Part shown: piece by piece, positions 32,847 to 43,849 of the stretch
Layout: every line of letters begins with the position of its first letter
Numbering within the stretch: position 1 is the first letter of the stretch
NCBI RefSeq assembly: GCF_000143415.4
Contig: NW_003314263.1
Span: 1,366,165-1,430,164, forward strand
Direction of reading: 5' to 3'
Length of the DNA: 64,000 bases
DNA from: Selaginella moellendorffii
Taxonomy: Eukaryota > Streptophyta > Lycopodiopsida > Selaginellales > Selaginellaceae
Program-made: the position numbers and the translations under genes
The notes under the pieces: generated by a model
What the model was told of the DNA's origin: nothing
The model's input: the letters and a program-made list of their open reading frames with translations, nothing else
The model's database searches: none

Positions 32847-33285
32847 GTAAGTAAGAACAACCTTGTTGTTCTTGAGATCTTTCTCTTTTTTCTTCGCTGC
32901 AGACTAGGTAATATTGTAGTCCTGGGTGGCCAAGCAGATGTTGCGCCCCACATAGAAATCGCTTAAAAAAGGCCCTGCTTCCTGACGTTGTCAATCTTTC
33001 CATCACTTTCTTTTCTCCAGGTCCCAATCACAGCGAAAAGTGGAGTTACCTTAAACTTTACCGAGCCAGGAGACTATGCCGGTTTTCCAAAAGTATGGTT
33101 TCTTTTCAGTTGCAAAGCTCTTGTGCTTACTGAAGTCACGGGTGCCCGAGATACAATGACAGCAATCTGTGGTGGCTTTGCGAAACCTTTGTGGCAAACA
33201 TCCAATGTGAGAGCTTGGCGAGAGCTTGTTGACAACACCAACCTCGCTCTCAAGCTCAGCAACTGTGTAATCTCGCTGGTAACCG

Positions 33286-35216
33286 CTAAACCAAGTTCCA
33301 ACAGGGATCACCCTTCAAAGATTGTTTTGCGCGACTCCTCCAAAGTTTTTTTTTCAAGTGTATCTTTCCCTCCATGCATGTGGTCCATGTCACGTTATTT
33401 GGCTGGAATGGCATTCTCCTCGATAGAGCAATGGCATCCTCGACATTACTGGCACGGCCAAGAACATCGATCATGCAGTGGAAGTGCTTGATGTGAGCAG
33501 CCACCCCAAACTTGGACCACATTCCATCCAAGAACTCCCGTCCTCGATCCAGAATCCCAGCGTGACTGGACGCCGAGAAAATCTCCACAAAGGTGATGCT
33601 GTCCGGATCCACGCCTTGCACTCACATGGTCCAAATTCCAAAACACTTGGAACACAATGATGGCGTCTCCTCGAGTGCCATGTCCTGCAATCAAAGTATT
33701 CCATGCCACACTGTTGGGAGACACAATGGAGCTCTCAAACACAAGCTCGGCAACCTCGACGCTCCCGCATTTACAGTAGAAGTCGAGCAGGGAAATCGCC
33801 ACAGGACTCCCTTCCAGTCCCTGCTGGAGAATCTGTCTGTGGAAGAGCTTACTAAGCTTCAAATCTCCCAAGTTCTTGCAAGCTTGCAACCACGCAAGAA
33901 AGGTTTGAGAGTTTGGAGCAACTTCCATGGCCACATAGCATTCCAACGCAAGCTCGTCCTCACCAATGTAAACACATCCAAAAAGGAAAGAGTTCCACAA
34001 GACTATGTCGCAATCTAAGATCTTATCAAATACCCGGCGAGCGTCCAGGATCAAGCTTCCACACTTGGCATACATATCCAGACTGCTAGCAAGCGTTGGA
34101 TCTCTCTAGTGGACTTCCATTGCTTTCTTGAGAGATTCTACGTCTAAATTCTATCTCTTGCTTTGTTTCTTCTTGGCGATTACGCTACAAGCCTTGATAG
34201 CGGCCAGACAAACTAAACGATCGGGTTGAAATCCTTGTTCTTGTATGAAAGAGAAGAGAAAGAAAGCTTCGTCTCCATCTTGGCTCTCGTGAGCATAGCC
34301 TGTGATGATCGATGTCTAGGAAACGATGTCGTGCTGCTCCATCGAATCAAACACCTTGCTGGAAGACAGTTCTTCCACTTGTTCGGGAGTGGCTTGTCAG
34401 ACGTAAAAATGCTACCATCTTTCCTCTCATCGTCACGAGTTTCGGAAGTTTGTGGAGTCGGTTCTTGAGTCTCTGACTCCGCGAGGGCCTTGTCAATCGA
34501 GATCACCATCTTTGTCCTTGTAATTGCAGTTCGTGGGGAGGGCATGGAGCGTGTCCGATGGCTCTTGATCAAGTGGAAGAACTGTCTTCCAGCAATGTCC
34601 AGGAAACGATGTCATGCCGCTCCATCGAATCAAACTCGACGAGAGTCTCTCATGCTTGGTGTAGGCATCCACGAGACAATTTGCCAAACAAGCGTACCCC
34701 GAGAGCATGCTATCCGAGATCTTGGCATCTCGAGCGTGGATCGCCATGGTTCTCTCGAGCAACTTCATCCTCCCATTGTTGGTGGAGCTGCTCTCGGTGA
34801 TTCTCCAGCGCTTGCATCTTCCTCTGGTGGCAACACGTTGTACATGGCCAGGAGAGTGGGGCCGCTTTCCATCTGCGAGAACAAATCCAGTGCCATCTCC
34901 GGAGCTCCATTCTGGACGTAGCCCGCAATGAGTGCAGTCCAGCAAACCACGTCTCGCTGCTCCATCCCCTGGAAAATCCTTGCGGCTTCTTCCAGGTAGC
35001 CACATTTCGCGTACATGGCCACGAGAGCACTGGTGATGTAGATGTTTTTTTCCTCTTGGAGGGCGCATGATGGATCTCCCTGCCCCGTGCTAGATCCTTT
35101 GTTCTAGCGCATACCTTGAGCGCCGCTGGCAGCGAGTAGTTTTCTAGTTTGATTTCGCTCTTGATCGTTTCCAGGTGACAGAAGATGGTGGAGGAACAAC
35201 ACCTAAATGTTATCAC
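33286..35216 (-). pseudogene. PPR pseudogene, longer copy of the block at 12 kb
   Basis: Read on the minus strand: LENYSLPAALKVCARTKDLARGREIHH (~35160), MAMYAKCGYLEEAARIFQGMEQRDVVCW then ALIAGYVQNGAPEMALDLFSQ (35022-34870), CLVDAYTKHERLSS (~34680), and VFDSMEQHDIVS followed by a stop and TSIITGYAHESQDGDEAFF (~34340-34260). Then LDMYAKCGSLILDARRVFDKILDCDIVLWN and LLDFYCKCGSVEVAELVFESS (34075-33730). A frame change near 33620 leads to DSITFVEIFSASSHAGILDRG, HFHCMIDVLGRASNVEDAIAL and NVTWTTCM (~33600-33350). It was a PLS-type PPR of normal order, now broken by stops and several frameshifts. Confidence 0.85.
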
Positions 35217-35362
35217 TTAAACATGATACCTTAAAAAATAAAAGATGTCTAAATGAAGATTCCACCTTTACAAACAAGCCTTAAAAGCTCATTCAAGATG
35301 GTAAGTGAGAGTGTGAGCATAACTTGGAAAATGATGTGCACAAGAAGCCTAAATGAGGAATT

Positions 35363-36257
35363 ATGTACTTTAATCAATACTCAATCTTGAATGAAAAACT
35401 CTATGAGGAATACCCAGTGCTGGTAGAGAAATATAAACTAGAGAAGTCGATTGGGGGTGAAGGGCAAGTGACGGTGTACAAGGCATTCCAAAGGAGTGAT
35501 GGGAAGCTTTTTGCGATCAAGACAGTCCATAGTCCATGGGCCTGATGGGTTGTTTGAAGCCTGAGTGATGGCTATGCTAAAGGTGTCACTCAAGGGTTTG
35601 GATTAGCAGGGGCTCGTCCACTTCGAGCACATCATATGAGAAGAGCCCAATCAGTACGGGGAGGTGTACCACCTTGTTCTTGAGCTGTGCAATTGCAGCC
35701 TTCAGGACCGGATCAAGTACAAGGGGCAGCTTGATGAGCAAGAAGCTGCAAAGATTGTCATCGCTCTCGCCAAGATGCTAAAGAGGGTTCATGACAATGA
35801 GATCATCCACTCCGATCTGAAGCCCACAAATGTTTTGCTGAAGTACCTGCGACCTGGGAAGTTCTATGTCCCAAAGCTGTCCAACTTTGGGATGGCTTGC
35901 TGGATGGAGGATCCGTGGAACGAGCGTGGGGTTGGGACGTGGGATTATATGTCCCTCGAAGCGATGCTCAATGGGCATTATATCACAGCCAGCGATGTGT
36001 GGGGTTTAGGGATGCTGCTTTACACTTGTCTCACAGCAACTTGTCCGTTCCCAAATCTGGATTTGAAGGTGGTATTTAAGAATGCACATAAGAGAGATCG
36101 AAGTACAAGGAACTTCCATCACAATTCCATGGATTGGGATAGCATTCCATCCCATTCTGCAAGGCAGCTTATCCAAGGCATGACGGAATTGGATCCCAGA
36201 AGGAGGTTTACTCTGGAAAAGGTCCTCGACCATGAGTGGATAAAGAAATATTTATAA
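35363..36257 (+). pseudogene. Decayed inverted copy of the 10.9 kb kinase
   Basis: Close relative of 10908-11903 in opposite orientation. A 7 bp duplication (AGTCCAT repeated at ~35525-35535) shifts the frame after FAIKTVH, and TGA/TAG/TGA codons follow at about 35543, 35604 and 35636. The reading resumes at YHLVLELCNCSLQDRIKYKG (35667) and continues to HEWIKKYL. The DFG motif has become NFG, so the metal-binding Asp is lost; the glycine loop is GGEGQVT and the catalytic loop HSDLKPTN. It cannot encode an active kinase. Confidence 0.92.
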
Positions 36258-36259
36258 AA

Positions 36260-36990
36260 AATAATGTTGCACTTATATAAAGGACCATGTAAATCTTATA
36301 TAATTGTTTGACTTTTTAAGAAAATAAAAAAATTTCTCTGTAAATCCTAAATATATTACTTATATCTTATAGAATGCAAGGTAATGTTTGACTTAAAAAG
36401 GATTTTAAAAGATTAAATTACTATTTTTAATCTTTTATATTAATAGTTAAAATTGTTATAATTATTAAGTAACGATATGTAAACAATGCTGAATGTTACT
36501 TTTGAGCAAACCTATGTGTAATTATGCTTAGATATTCTAGCATATTATTTAATATAAATATATTTAGAATTTATAATAAATTATTGTGCTTGCTTAATAG
36601 TAATATTTATTCAGATCCCTTTGATAGTTTTTGTGTCATAACAGTAGACTCACTTAAGAAAGAATATGTTAATCTCTTCAACTTTGATTTTATCATCTAG
36701 GACCAAAATTAAAATACATCATCTTATTCCAACTAAGGATGTTTATCCAATTAAGGTTTTTGTTCAACATTAGTTACTAAAGGATATTAACTTTTTTTAC
36801 GCTAATATCACAGAAATGTTAGAGAATAATATTATTTGAAAGTCTTAGAGTCCTTGGGCATGTAAACCTTATTTTATGATAAAGTTGAATGTGAGTAATC
36901 ACTATTGCATTAATTATTATTCATTAAACAAGATGACTATGCCAAATATATACCTTTTTTCTCACACTACTGATCTTAAGAGTGTACCTT
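36260..36990. other. AT-rich spacer after kinase pseudogene
   Basis: No gene seen. Between 36690 and 36900 the plus strand can be read as short decayed frames (IPTKDVYPIKVFVQH-like) that might derive from a retrotransposon polyprotein. The support is too weak to name it. Confidence 0.35.
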
Positions 36991-37344
36991 GCAACTAGAT
37001 GTTTTACCTATACATCACCAATTTTCATTTAGCTAGCCAAAAGGAAAGCTACCTAAGTCAAGGACTTTCACAATAGGAGTTAAAATTTGTTAAATACACC
37101 TTAAAAGAAGGTGAGTTGGAAAGTCCCCTGAAGTACCAGTGAGGAGGTGCTTTTTAAATGCAAAGTTTAGAGTGTGATCATATTAAAATGCCACATCATA
37201 ATGCATTGAAAGCACACTTTTATTGAACAAGTTCTTGTAGCTAGCGAGCCTCTTCCTAATAAATATTTCTTACTTTTTTGTTTTTGCTTGACCCGGCCTT
37301 TGTTGCCATGTTTGGATTTGTTGTGCTACAAGTTTACAAACTCT
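36991..37344 (+). repeat. Direct repeat, left copy (~0.35 kb)
   Basis: Matches 39380-39790 in the same orientation. Shared landmarks: GCAAC.AGA.GTTTT, GTCAAGGACTTTCAC, AAGGTGAGTTGGAAAGTCCC, AATGCCACATCATAATGCAT, GCTTGACCCGGCCTTTGT and CTACAAGTTTACAAACTCT. Similarity stops sharply after ACAAACTCT in both. It directly precedes the Ca2+-ATPase fragment. No TG..CA ends are visible. Confidence 0.85.
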
Positions 37345-38215
37345 AGAGCTTTTGTTCAAAGCTATTTGCTTTCAAGTGTTGAAATGCATGAGGTACGTTT
37401 ATTGTCAATATTCCTGTTCTCTCACTTACTGATTTTCTTTTGTAGAGCGCCCCTCCAGAAATAACTGGACGGAAGTGGCTGTTCTTGCAGGGTAATCTAG
37501 TCTCCCGACTTACCTTTCTTAAGTGCTTTGTTAGCAGCTCAGTGCGAATTTCAAGTAAAGAGAAGTGCAACAGTAACAGAAGTTGATGCATTCAATTTAA
37601 CCAAAAAGCGCATGGCAGTGATTGCAAAGTAGATAAATATTGCAGTATCAGTAGTTGCTTTGCAGACAGAAGATGGAAAAGCATGGATTCATTGGAAAGG
37701 TGCTTCAGAAGTTGTATTGGCTCAATGTTCAAACTTTATGGATGAACAAGGGGATGTCAGCCCTTTGACCCCTGAAAAAGTTTGTAATGGTGATGCCGCT
37801 ATGCTGATCTTATTTTCCCCAGTTGCAAGAGCTACAAGAAATTATTGAGACCTTTGCAAATGCCAACTTGCAAACGCTGTGTCTGGCTTGTAAGGAGCTT
37901 CCTCAGAATGAGTTTCTTGCACGGCCTCCTAAGAAGCATTTGACTATTGGACCTCACTTGTATAGCTATCGTTGGAATCAAGGATCCATGCAGACTATGT
38001 GTTCCTGAAGCTGTTCAGAAGTGTCAAATTGCTGGCAGTGTTGTGCATGCATTCTTGGCTTATAAAAACCATATTACAGGTCAGGATGGTAATTGGAGAC
38101 AACATAACAAGTGTCAAAGCTTGAGTGTATAGACAACTATGCTGTATAGCTTTCTTTATTTTTTCATTCTGGTTTTCATTGTTGTAGTACAGCAATATCC
38201 ATATGATTGTTAAAG
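37345..38215 (+). pseudogene. Partial copy of the Ca2+-ATPase gene with introns
   Basis: Matches 7622-8484 of the ATPase gene, introns included, then jumps directly to the ATPase 3' flank (10568-10665). The copied part covers the nucleotide-binding region ([19 protein letters not shown] at ~37700, [20 protein letters not shown] at ~37880, [11 protein letters not shown] at ~38015). Small deletions, for example near 37470, break the frame. There is no phosphorylation site, hinge or membrane part. Because introns are present, it arose by DNA duplication with an internal ~2.1 kb deletion (junction near 38118), not by retroposition. Confidence 0.92.
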
Positions 38216-39379
38216 AACAAATCTAATATATTAGAGATTTATACATTATGACATATAATTATTACTAAAAGACTTTTATTTCAGTTAGTAATAGTGTTGT
38301 TGAGAAAATATAAAATATATACTATAAGTTTAAATATTATTACATATAGAGAATAATATAATTTAACATACTGACAAATAAACAAAATTAATTATACTTT
38401 CAACCGTTTATGAAAATTGATAGTATTGATGTAGTTTTAGTAAAAGGAAAACTTTAAAAAAATCAAGGTGTTTTCTTGCAATATTGGTTCAGAGAAAATT
38501 AAAGGTGAAAAACTTTATTAAGTACGTATATATATTAATTTATTTTTATAAGTGTTTTTGAGTGTAAATTCAGGTTGTGAATTCCATTTATAAGATTATC
38601 CCATCCTTTTTTATTTATTATTATCTATGATTATAAATGATGTAATTTAAGAACTTTAAAATTTTCTAATTCTAAAGGAATAAGTAAAAGGCTTTCTTGG
38701 CAAGATGTGAGATGCTCAATTTGAAATATCCTAAATTATAAATATACGTTATATTAGTTTTATTATTGTAAAGCTTTAAATCTAAAGCCTAATAATTTAA
38801 TTTACATTTAAGAATCAAATTTAGTATGAAAATTAATGAATTATTTGTTATATTATCTTTGTTTCTATCTTTATATGCTAGTTTAAAGACAAGTGAGGAA
38901 ACGCTTACTCTTATATATTTTTAAATAAAAGTAAATGTTGGAATTGAGTGAAATATTCATTCAAATAAATAGAAATTTATACATTAAGAGTGTTTCCTGG
39001 CTATTCCTATTGAAAATGCAAACAAAGATGTGTTCACTAGGGAGGTTAAATTTTTATATCATCTCACCCATAAAATAACAAAGGTTCTTTGTGATTTGAA
39101 ACTCGTACTATTACTGATGCCTAAAATGTTTTAGCTTGAGCAAAAACCCATCCATGAACAATGATTTTATGTTCTTTGGTTCATCTTTCTCTTCTGTATC
39201 CCTTGCTATTGTTTTGATGTTGCTATTATGGATCTGGAGACCAATTATCATCAGCTGTAGGTACGTATGGATATCTACCAGGAGACATATTTGTGCTCCT
39301 ATCTTCTTAGCTAAGATCTAAGGTCTTGTGTAAACTCATAGACCAAATCCATTAAGATCTGAGTACATGCAGGAGTTTA
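38216..39379. repeat. AT-rich DNA, partly related to 10.7 kb and 13.95-14.4 kb
   Basis: 38390-38815 is related to 13950-14400 in the same orientation, and 38216-38300 to the ATPase 3' flank. The remainder (38820-39379) shows no gene. Confidence 0.6.
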
Positions 39380-39790
39380 GCAACCAGACGTTTTGCATAT
39401 ACATCACCGATTTTCAGAATGCTTCATTTGGCTAGCCAAGAAGAAGGCTACCTAGGTCAAGGACTTTCACGATAGGAGTTAAATTCGTCAAATAAAGAAG
39501 GTGAGTTGGAAAGTCCCCGAGGATCACAACATTTGGAAGCACTACTAGTGAGGTAGTGCTTTTTAAAGGTTAGAAAGCAAAGCTTTTAAAAGAAATTACT
39601 ACTATATATTGTTTTTGTTGTTTGATCATACTAAAATGCCACATCATAATGCATTGAAAGCACAGTTTTGTTGAACAGGTTCTTGTAGCTAGCCAGCCTC
39701 TTCCTAATAAACACCTCTTACTTTTCTTTTTGCTTGACCCGGCCTTTGTCGCCACGTTTGGATTTTCCGCACTACAAGTTTACAAACTCT
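39380..39790 (+). repeat. Direct repeat, right copy (~0.41 kb)
   Basis: Partner of 36991-37344. It is longer because of an insertion around 39510-39610 (AACATTTGGAAGCACTACTA and following). It ends at ACAAACTCT and is followed by unrelated sequence beginning ATGGATTCTTTTGAC. Confidence 0.85.
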
Positions 39791-40601
39791 ATGGATTCTT
39801 TTGACACCAGCAACTTGCCAAAGGAGATCCTTTGTTTTTAAAACTCACTTCTTGCGTGAGGGGCGAAAATCGTGCTTGCTTGGGGAAAAGAAAGAAGAAA
39901 ATCAAGCCTTTCGCGCAATCCTCTGCATTTTTACCGGTGGAAGAATCCAAGTTCGTCAAAAGCGCGTTCCAATCCTACGCCCCGTGATGCGGTACTGCGG
40001 GATTCACTATCTCGTCCGTAAAATACACACTCCCCGGAATGGAGGAAGAAGACTACATAATGCCACCGATTCCCTTGCTCCCTGTAAGAGACAAAAGCGT
40101 TTGGAAGAACTCTCAAAACTGTGAAAGAAGAAACGAATAAAAAAGAGCGAGAAGCTTACCATTTTGGCTGAGATCACGATGCATTAGATCATAGCGAGCT
40201 AAAAAGCCACTGTTCATCCCCCTGCCTCTCTCATTCCTGGGCTCCTCTTTCTGGATCTCTATCCGATTCGATTGCCAGCGATGGAGGACACGTCTGACTT
40301 CAAGCAAGCACACAGCAGCAGGAGCGCGAAAATCCCGTCCACCGGTGTACTTAAGCTAGTACCTCGCTCGCCTTCATAATTCACAAGCAAACAGGTAAAA
40401 ACGGAACTTTTTGTGGTTGCGTGCATACCTCGAGTGCCGGATCTCGCTGCGACACGCTCTTGCGTCCCAGAACAGAGCTCCAAGGACATAGATCCCAGAT
40501 CTCCAGATTTTCAAGTCGTCCATATCTCCGACTGGTATAAGAGCGGCAGCTTGCTCTCGGTGTTGGCGCTAAGTTGTAGTCTCTCTCTTCTCCAAAACAT
40601 C
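39791..40601. other. Unassigned region upstream of the AGC kinase
   Basis: A plus-strand reading ATGGATTCTTTTGACACC.. hits a stop after 16 codons. Further on, KPFAQSSAFLPVEESKFVKSA, a stop, and YTLPGMEEEDYIMPPIPLL look like a decayed or spliced protein that I cannot name. The last 200 bp before 40602 are probably the kinase leader. Confidence 0.35.
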
Positions 40602-42173
40602 ATGATAGTTCTTCCGCGGCGCAGGCTCAAGAAGAGTGTCAGCTTCTCGTCTCCTCTCGACTATGCTGCTGCCGCTGCCGCTGCCACGGACACTCAAAGC
40701 GTTTCCAGCGCCTTGAACTTGCTCCACATCAACTTGCAGAAGGGATGCTCTTCGGCGGTGTATCCCTCCTCGGACGCGGAGCGTAGCAGCAGCGACAGGA
40801 TCCCATCTCCATCTCCATCTCCCTCTCCGTCAATCGGCTCCCCTTGCGGAAGCCCGATCACCAAACCGCACAAGTCCAACGACACCGCGTGGGATTATGT
40901 CCAGGCTCTGAAGTCCCCGGACGGCAACCTCGACATAAGCCACTTCAAGCTGATGCAGCGAGTCGGGGGCGGAGACATCGGCATCGTTTTCCTGGCGGAG
41001 CTCGTCAACAGCAGCAGCAGCTACCGCTTCGCCGTGAAGATCATGGACAAGGAGCACCTGGTGAAGCGGAACAAGCTGTCCAGGATCGCCACCGAGAGGC
41101 GGATCCTGGAAATGCTGGACCATCCTTTCCTCCCGACTCTCTACGGCTCGTTCGAGACCTCCGAGCACGCCTGCTTCGTCATGGATTTTTGTCCCGGTGG
41201 AGACCTCCACAAGCTCAGGCAGCGGCAGCCGAAGAAGCGTTTCGACGAGGAGACTGTCAGGTTGGTCTGCTTCGAAAGTTTCTCCACACTCTTTCCCTGA
41301 GCTTGATGATTTTTCTGTCACAGGTTCTACGCGGCAGAGGTGCTCCTGGCGCTCGAGTACTTGCACATGATGGGAGTTGTGTACCGAGATCTCAAGCCCG
41401 AAAACGTGCTGGTAAGAGATGACGGCCACATCATGCTCACAGACTTCGACTTGTCTCTCGAATTCGATGCCGCTCCAAGCATGCTCAAGCCTCATCGCCT
41501 TTACGGCTTGAGATCCCCGAGCATGTCACCGTTTCTATCCTGTGCCAATCCTTCTCCGAATCGAGCGACACCTTCCTGCGTCCCTGCCTCTCTCGCATCA
41601 CCAAAGTTCCTGAAAAGACACGGATCACTTCCAGCTCCAAGGAAACAACCAGAAAGCAGCAACTTGAAGAGAAGTACCTCATCACTGCCGCAGCTCAACG
41701 TCGAGCCAGCCCACCTCCGCTCCATGTCTTTCGTTGGAACTCACGAGTACTTGGCACCGGAGATCATCGCTGGTGGTGGTCACGGCGGCGCTGTAGACTG
41801 GTGGACCTTGGGAATCTTCATCTACGAGCTTCTCTACGGCCACACCCCCTTCAAAGGCACCAACAACGATGCGACGCTCATGAACGCTTTCTCCAAAAGC
41901 TTGCTGTTCCCATCCGACGTGGAAGTCAGCCTCTTTGCAAAGGATCTTATCAAGAGCCTGCTCGTCAAGGACCCCAAAAGGAGGCTTGGTTTCGGGAGAG
42001 GAGCTGCGGATATCAAAACGCATCACTTCTTCGAGGACATCAACTGGCCTCTCATCCGCTGGTCACAGCCTCCCCTCGTACCAAAGCCTTTCATCAAGAG
42101 CACTACACTAAACCAAGCTCAAGAACAAAGTCCTCAAGACGCTGCTAAAGATCCTAGCTTTGACTGCTTCTAA
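40602..42173 (+). CDS. AGC VIII Ser/Thr protein kinase (PINOID/WAG/D6PK-type)
   Basis: Plant AGC VIII kinases phosphorylate auxin-efflux carriers and related targets at the plasma membrane. The first exon (40602-41260) has a Ser/Ala-rich N-terminus with RIPSPSPSPSPSIGSP, then LMQRVGGGDIGIVFLAEL, FAVKIMDKEHL and FCPGGDLHKLRQRQP. A 63 bp intron (41261-41323) follows. Exon 2 has VYRDLKPENVLV, and DFD in place of DFG (LTDFDLSL), the hallmark of the group. An insert of ~90 residues lies before SFVGTHEYLAPEIIAG, followed by GGAVDWWTLGIFIYELLYG. The C-terminus ends DPSFDCF, an FxxF hydrophobic motif of the kind bound by PDK1. The ATG at 40602 (MIVLPRRR) is chosen; an in-frame ATG at 40413 would add 63 residues unlike the family. 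Subgroup is not certain. Confidence 0.92.
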
Positions 42174-42493
42174 CACCTTTGTGTGAAATACGAAAAACTA
42201 GAATCCGAGCTCAAAGAGAAAAAAAAAGGGATGGAAACCGACCGGCTCTCACGCACTGACATAAGAAAAACTTAGATCGAGCTCGAAGGAAAAAAAACGA
42301 ATGCGAAGACCAAGAAAATTAAAAAAATCGTGTCGAATGCTCATCTATCACTTCTCTCATGCAAGCAAAACCCTGGACCCTTGCTTTGTAAGTCTCAAAA
42401 CAAAGAACCAAAAGAAAACTCTCGCCCTTGCAATGCGAAACTTAAACCCTGGATCGCTCAAGAACCAAAAGAAATGCTGGATGGATCGATCAC

Positions 42494-42754
42494 TCACTCG
42501 CTTTGCCGCATCAACGCATCGCGCTCCTTCTTCACAAGCTGCTCGATCTTCGTCCCCTCCAGCCGCTTGGTGAAGCACGCCTGATACTCCTCCCACTCGG
42601 CGCCGCAATCCTCCTTCTTCCACGGCTCCATCTTCTTCACGTACGTCTCAAGATACCACCGATTGAAGCATCGATCGTAGGCGCTCCGCGCCGCCTTGCA
42701 TGGATCGCCAGATGATCGCCGCGAGGGCGTCGACGATTCTAGCGGCCTCGCCAT
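42494..42754 (-). CDS. Twin CX9C mitochondrial protein (TRIAP1/Mdm35 family, UPF0203)
   Basis: 86 residues with two perfect CX9C motifs: CKAARSAYDRC near residue 19 and CGAEWEEYQAC near residue 50. Between them lies FNRWYLETYVKK, the family signature. Mdm35/TRIAP1 proteins sit in the intermembrane space and escort PRELI/Ups lipid-transfer proteins; import depends on Mia40 oxidation. The size is usual for the family. ATG at 42754 lies five bases after a TTTTAG acceptor-like site at 42760. This leaves open that the ORF is the last exon of the gene at 42955-43522 (see findings). As a stand-alone gene, its promoter would be 42755-42954. Confidence 0.85.
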   Translation of the reverse strand: MARPLESSTPSRRSSGDPCKAARSAYDRCFNRWYLETYVKKMEPWKKEDCGAEWEEYQACFTKRLEGTKIEQLVKKERDALMRQSE

Positions 42755-42954
42755 TAGCCCTAAAATATGGAACGAGAAATGCCATCGTATTTACAAACAA
42801 GGAACTTCTATCATATCAAAGCATTGCTTCTTCGTTTTTATCCTAGTCCTGGACTACAGAATGGACCAAAATGGCCGCCTCGTCTTCCACTGGAACGATC
42901 AAAACCACCAAAGATCTCGACCAAGAACAAACGAAACGAAGAACTCACACGAAC

Positions 42955-43522
42955 CTGTCACGGCGTTTTTCCTCCTGAGATCATCCGAGGAAGCTGGAGC
43001 AGCGGCGGCCTCGGCAGCGGCATTCACAGCCTCTTTCACCGTCTGGACCGACTGAACGATCGTCTCTTCCACCGACTGGACCGAGTGGGCGATGGTGTCT
43101 TCCACCGACTGGAGCATCGTTTTGGAGTCGGGCCCCTTTGGTAGATCCTGCTGTGGCTGCTGCTTCTCAACGTCGTCCACGTCGGCACCGATCACTGCGT
43201 CCTTCACGGCTTGCACCGACTGGTTGAAGGAGTCTTCCACCGACTGGAGCAGCGATTTGGAGTCGGGTTCCTTTGGTAAATCCTGCCGGGTCTGCTGCTT
43301 CTCGTTGTCACCAGAGTCGTCCACCTCGGCACCGATCACTGCGTCCTTCACGGCTTGCACCGACTGGTTGAAGGTGTCCTCGAGAGAATGTCGAATCCTC
43401 ACGTTGAGCGGCTCCGCCTCTAAATCCAAATGCTCACCTCCATGCTCACCTCCTTTCGTGCCGGCCTCCGTTCCATCTTTGGCAACGCCTTCTTCTTCCC
43501 GTTGGTTCCCTCCCGAAGCCAT
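42955..43522 (-). CDS. Unknown protein with amphipathic helical repeats
   Basis: Acidic protein starting MASGGNQREEEGVAKDG. It contains three related ~20-residue units: SLEDTFNQSVQAVKDAVIGA (~43390), SVEDSFNQSVQAVKDAVIGA (~43230), and a double version SVEDTIAHSVQSVEETIVQSVQTVKEAV (~43100-43020). Linkers of the form KQQ..QDLPK.PDSK.LLQ separate them. The units are amphipathic, reminiscent of LEA or apolipoprotein-like helices. No family is recognised. The frame continues to a stop at 42899 (reading WWF at the end), but a GT donor follows ACAG at 42955, with an alternative GTGAGT at 42948. The 3' end is therefore uncertain. Confidence 0.65.
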
Positions 43523-43849
43523 TCTCTCCAGCGCTTCTGTGTAGCGGTAGCGGAGCAAAGTGAGCCTCTGGACGAGAGATGAACGTTTTTTTTTTTCTTT
43601 TGCTTTGTTCGTCTGCAAGAACCAACTAGCTCATCAAATCGAGAAAAATTGATATAGAAAGCAAACCGGGATGTGAGAAAAGAAAGTTTTCTTCAAAGAA
43701 TGTGCGACGGCGGCCCTGCCGTTAGAACATGTGGCAGCGACGTGTTCTAGCCGGATTGCCCAGCCATCCGGCGTTTGGGATTCAGCCACGTCGCGTTCAT
43801 ACAAATTATCAACCTGATAAGTCAACTAGGCGCGAGTACCCTGCATAAG

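Noticed and set aside
33051..33311. Coding exon around 33.05-33.3 kb (both strands open)
   Set aside because: Plus and minus frames are equally plausible and neither shows a recognisable domain or supported splice sites.
39801..40124. 107-codon plus-strand ORF before the AGC kinase
   Set aside because: Composition is random-like and another frame in the same place looks more protein-like but has stops; no gene can be supported.
40830..41495. 221-codon minus-strand ORF opposite the AGC kinase
   Set aside because: Antisense shadow; kinase motifs on the plus strand are complete.
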